Positions 42,344-50,412 of a stretch of 64,000 bases of DNA are shown in pieces; the first letter of the stretch is position 1, and the number at the start of each line of letters is the position of its first letter. A program made the translations under genes and the position numbers. Where the stretch lies: NCBI RefSeq assembly GCF_017573465.1, contig NZ_JAGEPF010000021.1, positions 171,448-235,447 on the forward strand. Reading direction: 5' to 3'. The notes beneath the pieces were generated by a model. The model did not search any database. It saw only the letters and a list, made by a program, of their open reading frames with translations, and was not told the DNA's origin. This DNA is from Actinomadura violacea (lineage in GTDB: Bacteria; Actinomycetota; Actinomycetes; Streptosporangiales; Streptosporangiaceae).

Positions 42344-43210
42344 TCAGGGTGCTTGGTCCGGCAGCAGGTTCTTGTAACGGGTGGAGCGGACCAGCGCCAA
42401 GACGGCCTTGGTCCGGGCTTCCGGCGCTGCGTAGTCGGGGTGGGCGCGCAGTAGTTCTCCTACGTCGCGGAGCTGTTCTAGAGCGGCGGCTGCGGTGACG
42501 GTCTGGGCGTCGTGTTTGGCGCCGGTGGGGTGGGTGGCTAGGACGGGGCCGGTGGAAGCGATCCGTCCCTTGTCGATGGCGTAGGTGATTCGTTTGTCGC
42601 ATCGGCATGGCGCGGGGGCGTCCAGGAGCCCGCAGCGGTCCTGCAGTGCTCGGCGGACTTGGCGGCGGGCGCGCTCCAGGCGTTTGCGGTAGGCCGGTGG
42701 CGAGATGGCGAGGACCCATGCGGCTTCGTCCCCCGGCAGGCCGAGGATCTCGCCGACGACGTAGGCGGCTCGGCCGGCGCCGTCCAGGCACTGGAGCAGC
42801 GCCTGGGTGCACAACAGCCGGATCTCCTCGGCGAGGAGCCCGCTGTCGGGGCCGGTGTAGGCGGGAGTCTGCAGGCCGTTGAGCAGGTCCTGGCGGTAGG
42901 TGCCGAACGTCGGCATCTCCGCGGGTCGCCGTCGGAGGTTGAGCAGATGGTTCATGGCGATCCGGTAAGCCCAGGTGACCAGTGATGCCTCGCCGCGGAA
43001 CATGGACAGGCGGGTCATGATGCGGATGAGGATCTCCTGCGTGGCGTCCTCGGCGTCGGCGACGCGCCCGGTCATGCGCAGCGCCAGCCGGTAGACGGGG
43101 TCCTGAACGTGGGCCAGCACCTCTGCGAGCGCGTCCTGATCTCCCTCGACCGCCCTGGCGACCAGGCCGAGGACGTCGTCTCTCGGGGTTCGATCGTCGT
43201 CCGATGTCAT
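42344..43210 (-). CDS. ECF-type RNA polymerase sigma factor with C-terminal extension
   Basis: An ECF sigma factor of 288 residues. Region 2 is DPVYRLALRMTGRVADAEDA then ATQEILIRIMTRLSMFRGEA and TWAYRIAMNHLLNLRRR. Region 4 is DGAGRAAYVVGEILGLPGDE with PPAYRKRLERARRQVRRAL. Beyond region 4 is an extension of about 90 residues with a cysteine patch (CGLLDAPAPCRCDKRIT) that could bind metal and replace an anti-sigma factor in control. No anti-sigma gene is adjacent. Its ATG overlaps the dehalogenase stop (ATGA), so the sigma factor is made with the hydrolase. Confidence 0.85.
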   Translation of the reverse strand: MTSDDDRTPRDDVLGLVARAVEGDQDALAEVLAHVQDPVYRLALRMTGRVADAEDATQEILIRIMTRLSMFRGEASLVTWAYRIAMNHLLNLRRRPAEMPTFGTYRQDLLNGLQTPAYTGPDSGLLAEEIRLLCTQALLQCLDGAGRAAYVVGEILGLPGDEAAWVLAISPPAYRKRLERARRQVRRALQDRCGLLDAPAPCRCDKRITYAIDKGRIASTGPVLATHPTGAKHDAQTVTAAAALEQLRDVGELLRAHPDYAAPEARTKAVLALVRSTRYKNLLPDQAP

Positions 43211-44085
43211 CCGATCTCCTCCTTGAGCCAGCGCGCGACCGCCTGTCCGATCGCGTCGGGGACCTGCTCGGGAGCGTGGTGTCCCGCCTCACCGACCTGT
43301 TCGATGCGCAGCGCGCTCATGTTCTCCCTGGCCCAGGCGATGATCTCGGACGAGGCGAGCCCCTGGGCCGGGTCGACGGTCATCAGCAGCTTCGGCACCT
43401 CCGGGGACCGTCCCATCCACGTCCCGTACGCGACCATTCTGTCCACCACGTCCGCCGGCTCGCCGTCCAGCGGGAGCTCCCGCGCCCATTGCAGCATGGG
43501 AAGGCGCGAGGCCGCGTCGGGGTAGGGAGCCCGGTAGGCGTCCAGGTCCTGCTCGCTGATCCCGGGCACCAGGCGGCGCAGGTTCCGCTCGATGAACAGG
43601 TTGTCGTCCAAGACCATCCGCTCGCCGACGCCGGATGTGCGGAACGCCCGGAACATCTCGGCGGCCTGCGGCACCATCTGCGCCCACCGCATCGGCCGCA
43701 GGAACGTCTCGATCAGCGCGATTCCGGCCACCCGGCCGTCTCCGTGCCGGGCGGCCCAGTCCTGGGCGAGCGCGCCGCCCCAGTCGTGGCCGACCAGGAC
43801 CACCTCACCGTCGCCCACGACCTTCTCCATCCAGGCGTCCAGGTAGCGGGCGTGGTCGGCGAATCGGTAGCCGATGTCGGACTTGCCGGACGCACCCATT
43901 CCGATCAGGTCCGGCGCCAGGCACCGCGCCTGGTCGCTGACGTGCGGGAGGACATTGCGCCACAGGTGGGAGGAGGTGGGGTTACCGTGCAGGAAGACCA
44001 CGAGCGGGCCCGACTCGCCGGCGCTGCGGTGCGCCATCCACGAGCCCAGCACCTCGGTCTTCTCCATGGCGTTCATGGGCGACAT
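43207..44085 (-). CDS. haloalkane dehalogenase-like alpha/beta hydrolase
   Basis: A hydrolase of 292 residues of the haloalkane dehalogenase group. The oxyanion and halide-binding region is FLHGNPTSSHLWRNVLPHV, the nucleophile is Asp101 in VLVGHDWGGALAQDWA with the following tryptophan, the acid is likely glutamate in IALIETFLRP and the base is histidine in VGEAGHHAPEQ. These residues match DhaA/LinB-type enzymes, which cut carbon-halogen bonds, though natural substrates are often unknown. The ATG at 44085 has AAGGAG six bases upstream. It is translationally coupled to an ECF sigma factor, an uncommon pairing. Confidence 0.85.
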   Translation of the reverse strand: MSPMNAMEKTEVLGSWMAHRSAGESGPLVVFLHGNPTSSHLWRNVLPHVSDQARCLAPDLIGMGASGKSDIGYRFADHARYLDAWMEKVVGDGEVVLVGHDWGGALAQDWAARHGDGRVAGIALIETFLRPMRWAQMVPQAAEMFRAFRTSGVGERMVLDDNLFIERNLRRLVPGISEQDLDAYRAPYPDAASRLPMLQWARELPLDGEPADVVDRMVAYGTWMGRSPEVPKLLMTVDPAQGLASSEIIAWARENMSALRIEQVGEAGHHAPEQVPDAIGQAVARWLKEEIG

Positions 44086-44369
44086 CGTCGGCTCCTTCGT
44101 CGGTTGGTGATGCAGACGAAGGATTGGACACAAGGTCGCTGCCCCGTGTGACAGGAGGAGGCGAAGATTCTTCTGCCCTGTGCCTGTGGCGGCCTGGCCG
44201 CCGCCTGTAGGCGGGCGCAGGCGCCCTGTTCGTCCGGTCCTGCCGCGCCGGTTCGCTCGGCCCGCAGAACGCCCCGCCGGAGACGAGGGCATGCCGGACG
44301 AATTCGACGAACGCAACGGCGCGGCAGGTAACCGAGCTGCAAGCCGGTGATCGGTGCGATGCTGCGAGC

Positions 44370-44843
44370 ATGACACGCGGCGAGGAGCGGGGAGAGCCGT
44401 CCCGCGGCGACTACGCGTCGATGGCCCGCGCGGCCCTTGTGCTGTACGGCGACGGTCTCACCGCTCCCGAGGTTCTGCGCACTTGTTATGGCGTCGAATT
44501 GCCTGAGGAGTTCTTCGTCGTTGCCGAAGCGGATCCCTACGAGCTCGATCTCAGCGTGGACCTCACCGGCCAGCCGTGGGATCTGGCCGTCCCGCCAGGT
44601 CAGGACGGTCCCGGCCCGATGGGGGATAGCGAGCGGGCGATCCTCGCCCTCGACCCGGATCTGCTCCCGCTGGTGCGCCTCCTCGACTATGAGGTCGTCC
44701 CGAACGGGACGTTTGGCTGCTACCGGCTGACCGAACTCGCGGCGGGCCGCACGACTGTCTTCCGCGTGCGTGTTTCCGACGGGCACTGCGGCGAAGCCGT
44801 CCGCTGCGCCGATTCCCTGCTCGACCTGCTGCATGCGGGTTGA
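44370..44843 (+). CDS. hypothetical protein, 3' end probably cut by IS630
   Basis: A soluble acidic protein of 157 residues (YASMARAALVLYGDGLTAPE, ELPEEFFVVAEADPYELDLS, LLPLVRLLDYEVVPNGTFGC). I do not recognise the family; the composition recalls SMI1/SUKH-type immunity proteins, without a decisive motif. The last codons and the TGA come from the joined IS630 sequence, which breaks in near 44836, so the natural protein was probably longer. The ATG at 44370 lacks a strong ribosome site. Confidence 0.55.
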   Translation: MTRGEERGEPSRGDYASMARAALVLYGDGLTAPEVLRTCYGVELPEEFFVVAEADPYELDLSVDLTGQPWDLAVPPGQDGPGPMGDSERAILALDPDLLPLVRLLDYEVVPNGTFGCYRLTELAAGRTTVFRVRVSDGHCGEAVRCADSLLDLLHAG

Positions 44844-45747
44844 GGTCCGGGGCGTAGACCGGCAGGTAGAACACCGTCAGCCAATCGGCGTGGGCATCGA
44901 TGAACGCCCGCATCGCCGTGGAGTGGTGGATGCCCAGGTTGTCCCAGATCAGCACGATTTTCCCGTCAGGTAGTTGCTGGTGGGCGCCCTGCAGCATGCT
45001 CTTGTCCTCGTTCAGGGTGAAGGCGGCGCGTTCGCCTTTGCTGCGGCGGTACAGGTGCAGCCGGTAGATCAGCCGGGACCGCTCGCCGGCCCGGTAGCAG
45101 ACCAGCCCGACCACCGATACCGGGCTACCGTGCTCGCCGCCGTGCACTTTCACCTGCGGCCGGTGTCCACGCCGGCTCCAGGTCCGTCCTTTGGGCGGCC
45201 TGAGCCCCTGGCCGGTCTCGTCTTCGAAACAGATCCAGGCGCCCAGGTCCGCCGCGGTGCTTCCACCTGCGGCCACACCTCCCGCTTCCAAGCCGCAATG
45301 GCCCGCTCGTCGCGTTCGATCGCGCGGCGGCCGGGCACCTGCACCGACCAGCCGTTACGGCGCAACAGCAGCGACACTCCGGGCACGGTGTAGTCGATGG
45401 CGAACAACTTGCTGATGAGCCCGGCCACCCGGCCCAGTGTCCACCGCTGGTCATCGACATAACCGTGCGCGGCCGGACCACGGTTCAGTTCCGCCTCCAG
45501 CAGCGCGAACTGCGCATCATCCAGCCGCGGCCGCCCATGCGGTCCCTTTGGACGCATGCGCCTCAGTCCCTCCCACGCGCCAGGCTTGGCGCCACTTCTC
45601 CACCTGCCGCAGCCCGACCCGCAACTCGGCGGCGACCCATGCGTTCGGACGGCCCTCGGCGAACCACTGCGCGGCATGCATCCGCACCCGTTCACGTCTG
45701 TGCTGACCGGCAGCGGTCGACCCGCCACCCTTGGGGTATCTGCCCAT
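44836..45747 (-). pseudogene. IS630-family transposase, frameshifted and 3'-truncated
   Basis: The N-terminal helix-turn-helix reads from ATG 45747 (MGRYPKGGGST; GRPNAWVAAELRVGLRQVEK). The frame then shifts near 45555 (LDDAQFALLEAELNRGPAAH, SLLLRRNGWSVQVPGRRAIE) and shifts back near 45280 (DLGAWICFEDETGQGLRPPK, IVLIWDNLGIHHSTAM, FYLPVYAPDLNP). The catalytic aspartate and glutamate region is recognisable, but the reading stops at YAPDLNP where the flanking gene begins. Two frameshifts and the missing end make it inactive. Confidence 0.85.
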
Positions 45748-45840
45748 GCCACCGGCATACGCCCACCCCACTCGCAGGTCCACTCACCCAACCGCCATGA
45801 CCTATTAACGCTGGTTAGGCCGGAGCTGTGGGCCCGGCTC

Positions 45841-46662
45841 TCACGGCGCGTCAAGGCGCTTGAGCGCTCTCTTGGCCTGGCTTCGGACATTTATATCGGG
45901 GCTGTTCAACGCCGCTTCGATCTGTGGACGGGCCGGACGGAAGCGGATTCTGCCGAGTCCCTGCACGGCGAAAGGTGCCACCGCCGGGTCGTTGAGCAGT
46001 TCCCGCAGAATGGCGGGCACTCGGTCGTCTTTCGTTTTGGCGAGCCCGGGGTTCACAAGCGACGCTCGCGCTTCGCCGTAGGACCTGTTCCTGGCGAGTT
46101 CGATGAGATCGTTGGCCATCGAAGGATCAGCGAACTGCCCGAGCGCCTGCCCGATCGCCACCCGAAGATCTTTCCGCCTTCGGGAGGCGACCTCGGGAAA
46201 CTGCGGATCCTCCACATGGGGCGGGTCGCGGAAAAGTTGGAGGAAGATCGGGCGAGCCTGCTTCTTCGCGAAGCCGAACGACAGCGCTCGCACGATGTCG
46301 TCGGCGAGCGGATAGTACGTGACCTTCGGCAGCCACTCCACGAGGACTGGGATGGCTGCCCGGTAGTCGATGCGGCGCCGGGACACTACACTCCCTTGGT
46401 CGTCCAGGGTGAAGACGACCCGTTCGTAGAGGTCTCCGACGCTCTCGAGCTGGTGCCCCATCTTCCCCAGATCGGGAACCAGCGGTCCGATATCGGCGAG
46501 TAGCTCGCGGGCGGCCGCCATGTACAGCCGCCGCGCCTCCACGACCCTGGGGTTCTTCGCCGCCTCGGCTTCCAGCGCGTCGAGAACGCCGGGGGCGTTG
46601 AGGATCCGTTCGACCGTCTGCTTGTGGGTCTCGCGGGCGGATCCTTGTTCTCGCGGACTCAC
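45841..46662 (-). CDS. HEAT-repeat protein, possible immunity partner
   Basis: A soluble protein of 273 residues made largely of helices. The C-terminal half is HEAT-like (RVPAILRELLNDPAVAPFAV, RPQIEAALNSPDINVRSQAK). No enzyme motif is present. The GTG at 46662 has AAGGG seven bases upstream. It starts 39 bases after the stop of the nuclease-toxin gene on the same strand, exactly where an immunity gene is usually found in polymorphic toxin loci. That role is inferred from position only; most known immunity proteins for this toxin class are smaller. Confidence 0.7.
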   Translation of the reverse strand: MSPREQGSARETHKQTVERILNAPGVLDALEAEAAKNPRVVEARRLYMAAARELLADIGPLVPDLGKMGHQLESVGDLYERVVFTLDDQGSVVSRRRIDYRAAIPVLVEWLPKVTYYPLADDIVRALSFGFAKKQARPIFLQLFRDPPHVEDPQFPEVASRRRKDLRVAIGQALGQFADPSMANDLIELARNRSYGEARASLVNPGLAKTKDDRVPAILRELLNDPAVAPFAVQGLGRIRFRPARPQIEAALNSPDINVRSQAKRALKRLDAP

Positions 46663-46700
46663 CGGCCAACCCTTCTCTGCGGGAACACCAGCTTATAAAT

Positions 46701-48386
46701 CTAGACGATGATCTCAAAGATCTTGACCTCGGGGTAGGCGTCATGAATGAACCACGACATTCTCTCGCTGAGTTTGGTCCCCCCGTTCGCCCGGACGAAG
46801 ATGTGGAGCTCCTTGCCCTGTTGTCTCGCCAGCTCCAGATAGTCCTCCAGTTGGGTCTCCAGGCGGCGACCGCCGAGCCAGGCGACGTTCTTTGATTCGC
46901 CGATGATCGTCGGGGTCACGAAGTCCGGGATACGGTCCCGACCGTTGACGGTATATTTAGTGGTGTTTTTGGCGGCACCGCCCATGTGGCTGCTGACAGC
47001 TGCCTCGCCCGCTTTCCCGATGTTGCAGTACTTGGCGCCACCGGAGTTGTGGACGAGGACGGCGATGCCGCCGGCGAGGACATAGAAGGTGTGGTAGCCG
47101 CGAACGGTGAGGTTGTAGACCTTCCGTTCTGCTGTCCAGGGGTGAGTAGCGGTGACGGTGACGTAGTGTCCGTCAGGGCGCCGCACCTGGTCGCCCGGCC
47201 GTAGTTCTCTGGCATCGCGCCAGTGGCCCGGTTCGTTGACCCAGAACGGGTGTGTGCTCGTGGCCTGGACGGTCCCGGTCAGGCCGAGCGCCCCGGGCAG
47301 GCCGTCGTTCCCTACGGTGACGCTGGTGAGAGACTTGCGGCCGCTGCCGGTGATCAGCGCGGTCACTGGCTGAGGTCCTGTGCGCCCTGTTGCCGGATCG
47401 GTGGACTGGACCTGATCTCCGACATCGACTGCTTCGATGGGTTTGCCCGTACCGTCGGCCATCAGGACCTTGGTTCCGGCGGTGAAGCTGTTGGGGCCGC
47501 AGGGGTTCCGTAGATAGCCCAGGATCTCGTCGATGATCTTCCGCGAGCGCCGCAGGACGTCCCGTGCGGCGCGCACCGTGCTCTGGAAGCCTCGTACGCC
47601 TTCGGCGATCCGCCAGATCGTCTTGCCGAGCCGGGGAAGCTTGCCGCCGAGGGCCAGCAGCTTGAGCGGTCCCAGGGCGTTGAGGGCGGTGAACAGGCAT
47701 CCGGCGATGTCGCCCTTGGTGAAGCATGCTTCCGCGTCGGTCCAGCCGATCACGTCGAGCAGGAATTGGCCGCCCAGTGAGACGACGAGGTCCATGACGC
47801 TGCGGTTGGCGTTGGTGTTGGCCTCGCGGTATGGGGCGACGAGGGCCTCGTTCTCGGCATTGAGAACGTCTTCGTCGCTGCGAATATCGCTGTAGTCGAT
47901 GTCGGGGTCGACACCCTCGCCGACGGGCAGGCCTGCGCTGTAGTCGTTCCTGCGTTGTGTTTCCTCTTCGCGTCTCTTCTGTTCGGCGATGCGGGCGGCG
48001 TCGGCGGCGGCGCGGGCTGCGGCGGCTGCGTCCTTTCCGGCTTGGATCGCGTCGGCCCGGGCTTGCATGGCTGCCCGGTAGGCCTCGTCGGCGTAGCCGC
48101 GGGCCCGGTCGGCGGCGACTGCGGCGCGGGCGGCGGATTTGGCGGCCGATCGGGCGGCTGCGCTGGCACGGTCGGCTGCGGCGGCTGCGGACTTGGCCGA
48201 CTGCGCGGCGCGGGCGGCTGCGGTGTCGGCGTCTGCTGCGGAGGCGCGGGCGTCGGCGGCGTAGCCGGCGGCTTGCGCGGCGAACGCCTTGGCCTTTTTG
48301 GATTGGGCGTCGGCTTCGGCGGCCGCTCCGCGGGCCGTGGCGGCGACCGCCGCGTGGGAACTCGAACCCGCAACCTACGGATTAAA
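46701..48386 (-). pseudogene. polymorphic toxin: Hint domain plus nuclease tip, 5'-truncated
   Basis: The open frame runs from near 48386 with no start codon (first ATG at 48068). It begins with an alanine-rich coiled region, then a hydrophobic stretch (GPLKLLALGGKLPRLGKTIW), then a Hint self-cleaving domain (CGPNSFTAGTKVLMADGTGK; TSTHPFWVNEPGHWRDA; YHTFYVLAGGIAVLVHN). The C-terminal tip of about 110 residues resembles restriction-endonuclease-fold toxins (RIPDFVTPTIIGESKNVAWL with the PD...ExK site, and QLEDYLELARQQGKELHIFV). The upstream secretion part is missing: the frame meets a stop inside a tRNA-Lys-like fragment. A shorter product from ATG 48068 would keep Hint and toxin. Confidence 0.82.
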
Positions 48387-48389
48387 AGC
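48354..48389 (-). other. tRNA-Lys 3'-part fragment, candidate attachment-site scar
   Basis: On the minus strand, CTTTTAATCCGTAGGTTG followed by CGGGTTCGAGTTCCCAC matches the anticodon loop (TTT), the 3' anticodon stem, the variable loop and the T arm of a lysine tRNA. The 5' half is not tRNA-like and the acceptor end runs straight into toxin coding sequence. tRNA 3' halves are the usual integration targets of tyrosine integrases. It is not a functional tRNA. Confidence 0.6.
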
Positions 48390-48511
48390 GGAACCGCCGA
48401 GCCGACAACGAGCCGATATGGACGGTTGTCGATCTTGCGCCACCTCTTGGTCACCCCATCTGCGCTGCACGGATGGAGCCTTCTTCCCCGTCGGGAAAGC
48501 TCCTTCTTCAA

Positions 48512-48690
48512 CTACCGGATGCGGACTTGGAGGTATCGGCGCAGAGCTTCCCGTCCTCCCGGAACGAAGAGCGGTTGATCTACGATCTCGCACAGTTCGG
48601 CTTCAGTCAGCCAGCCCTGCCAGGCGATCTCGCCCGGGTCCGGAGTCAGGGGCTCTGTCACGACAGCCTCATGCACCCGAGCCACACGGG
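48512..48690 (-). pseudogene. NUDIX hydrolase C-terminal fragment
   Basis: About 58 codons (VHEAVVTEPLTPDPGEIAWQ, GWLTEAELCEIVDQPLFVPG, GREALRRYLQVR) look like the end of a NUDIX hydrolase, where GEIAWxGWLT follows the Nudix box. The box itself (GX5EX7REUXEEXGU) is absent. It lies next to the tRNA fragment and the IS3 debris, without a promoter. Confidence 0.55.
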
Positions 48691-48785
48691 GTTAATCCCG
48701 TTTTGGCAAAGAATTGAACATGTAACGCACGGGGACGCGAACACCCAGCTCTTCGGACTGAAGCGTGCCGGGTTCGGTGGAGGCT

Positions 48786-49124
48786 TTATGGGCTGACCCC
48801 AGCTGCCGGTCGGGGCTGGTGTTGGCTGACCCCAGCTGCCGGTCGGGGCTGGTGTTGAGCGTAGTAGTTGGCTTCGTGTTCGGCAGGTGGGATGACGCCG
48901 ATCGCGCTATGGATGCGCTGGTGGTTGAACCGGTCGCCCCATTCGGCTGTGGCGAGTTCGACGTACGGCGGGGCCCTCGAAAGGCTGTTGCGGCTTGATC
49001 AGCTCTGGCTTGAACAGGCCGATCTGAGACTCCACGAGGGCGTTATCCAGGGCGTCGCCGACGGTGTTGATCGATGCGTCCCGGCCTCGGGGAGCCGAGC
49101 GGTGACCGCGAACGAGGTGTATTG
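48786..49124 (-). pseudogene. IS3-family transposase C-terminal fragment
   Basis: Transposase OrfB end in three frames: QYTSFAVTARLPEAG, then DASINTVGDALDNALVESQI and LFKPELIKPQQPFEGPAV, then YVELATAEWGDRFNHQRIHS and AIGVIPPAEHEANYYAQHQP. A deletion and frameshifts lie near 49075 and 48970. The final 11 codons (QHQPRPAAGVS) are tandemly duplicated in frame before TAA at 48786. Confidence 0.85.
48791..48856. repeat. 33-base perfect tandem duplication
   Basis: Two identical 33-base units, 48791-48823 and 48824-48856, each starting GGCTGACCCCAGCTGCCGG. The length is a multiple of three and keeps the IS3 transposase end in frame. Confidence 0.9.
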
Positions 49125-49131
49125 GGTGGCT

Positions 49132-49319
49132 TCAGCCAGTCGTCGCAACACCGGCTTGTTGGAGTGATAGTAGGTGATCGTTGAGGGCTTCGGCGGGTGT
49201 TTTTCAGCCGAGGGTCTTACGGGGGCAGGCGTTCAGAGTTGCCGCGACTGCCGCGATGTCGTCGGCGCTCCAGCGGGACGAGCCTGTGCCTTTCAAAAGT
49301 ATTGGCGGAGTAGGCCGTT
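49132..49319 (-). pseudogene. IS30-family transposase C-terminal fragment
   Basis: Reads NGLLRQYF, then after a frameshift KGTGSSRWSADDIAAVAATL, NACPRKTLG, a TGA in place of the usual tryptophan, and KTPAEALNDHLLSLQQAGVA. This is the conserved end of actinobacterial IS30 transposases. It abuts the IS3 fragment head to tail. Confidence 0.85.
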
Positions 49320-49703
49320 GATGCTTCTATGTCAAGCCGCGAGCTGGTGGCGTGTGTTCTGCTGGTCCCAGGCTGCTTGGTCGATGGTCATTGCTCGGTG
49401 GATGACGTCGACGAGACGGTGTTGCAGCCTGCGTTGGGCGCCGCGTTCGCCCTTGGCGGGCTCGTGGCGGGCCAGAAGTTGCTGCGCGGCCCGACGACAG
49501 CAAGTACTCCGTCGATGGATTCGACGGATGGCGCAGGGCGCGCCGCGCAACGTCAACGTCCAGTTCTCGGGTCAGGTCGCCACGGTCATCACCGAGACCC
49601 GGTAGCGGCCGACGGAGCAGCGGGCTCGTGCCGGGAGGGCCGGAGTCGGCACTCGGATCCGGCCTGTACCTCGGCTTCAGGGCACGAGGGTTCTGCGGCC
49701 GGC
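49320..49703. other. stretch without a supported gene
   Basis: A minus-strand frame at 49332-49556 ends HRAMTIDQAAWDQQNTRHQLAA, which looks protein-like but has no ribosome site and no recognised family. It may be another gene fragment. The rest, up to the lipoprotein stop, shows nothing clear. Confidence 0.4.
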
Positions 49704-50210
49704 CTACTCGAGGTTTGCGAGTGGGTGGCCCGCTTGGGCGCACTTGCGCTTGAGTACAGCCTCGGGTGCGGCGGTCGTCGCTTCCAGTGACCGGAACTGG
49801 GCGAAGGAGGTGAAGGCGGCTTCCTGCTTGGCCGATTCCGCGAGCTTGTTCAGCGCCGCCTTCATGTCCGGGTCCGTCACCTTGGAGGCCGTGTCCGCGA
49901 AGGTGTTGCCGGTGCTCGTGAAGAGCGGTTTCAAGTCCGCCAGGACGGCGCGCACTGTGGCGGTGTCTCCGATGGCCTCGGCCCTGACGCCCTTGGTGAT
50001 CACGGTTTGAGCGTCCGAGCCGAGGGTGGTGTAGATGCCGTCGACCGTCTCGCAGGCCGTCGCCATGGCGAACGTGATCTGCGGCGCCGCGCTCGTGGCC
50101 GGGGCCGGGGACGATGTGCTCCGGGCTTCCGTGCCTGTGGAGCCACCGCAACCGGTTACGGCGAGGAGGGTCCCGGCCGCCAGGGCGCCGGGGAGGATGT
50201 GGCGTCGCAT
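49704..50210 (-). CDS. putative lipoprotein of unknown function
   Basis: A protein of 168 residues with a signal peptide and lipobox (GALAAGTLLAVTGCGG), so it is probably anchored outside the membrane. After a Ser/Pro/Ala-rich linker comes a helical domain with two cysteines (ATACETVDGIYTTLGSDAQT and VLKRKCAQAGHPLANLE), which may form a disulfide. The ATG at 50210 has GAGGGA five bases upstream. No family is recognised. It is co-directional with the M24 gene upstream, 202 bases away. Confidence 0.8.
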   Translation of the reverse strand: MRRHILPGALAAGTLLAVTGCGGSTGTEARSTSSPAPATSAAPQITFAMATACETVDGIYTTLGSDAQTVITKGVRAEAIGDTATVRAVLADLKPLFTSTGNTFADTASKVTDPDMKAALNKLAESAKQEAAFTSFAQFRSLEATTAAPEAVLKRKCAQAGHPLANLE

Positions 50211-50412
50211 GTCGGTCCCTCCGTGACTGAGTCCCGGCCGCCTTGCAGGGCGGCCGGATCCATGAGGAGCGCCACCCTCTTGAGAGGACGGCGCTCGCCG
50301 GACTGTAGGGGAATCAATGTGGCGGATCAACCGCCGGCGGCCCCCGGCCGAGGGCGTGACCTGATCGCCGACCCGCCCTCCCCGCGGGGAGGGCGGGTCG
50401 CGGACGCGGGTT

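Noticed and set aside
48355..48430. A complete tRNA-Lys gene
   Set aside because: Only the 3' part matches. The D arm, the 5' anticodon stem and the acceptor stem cannot be formed.
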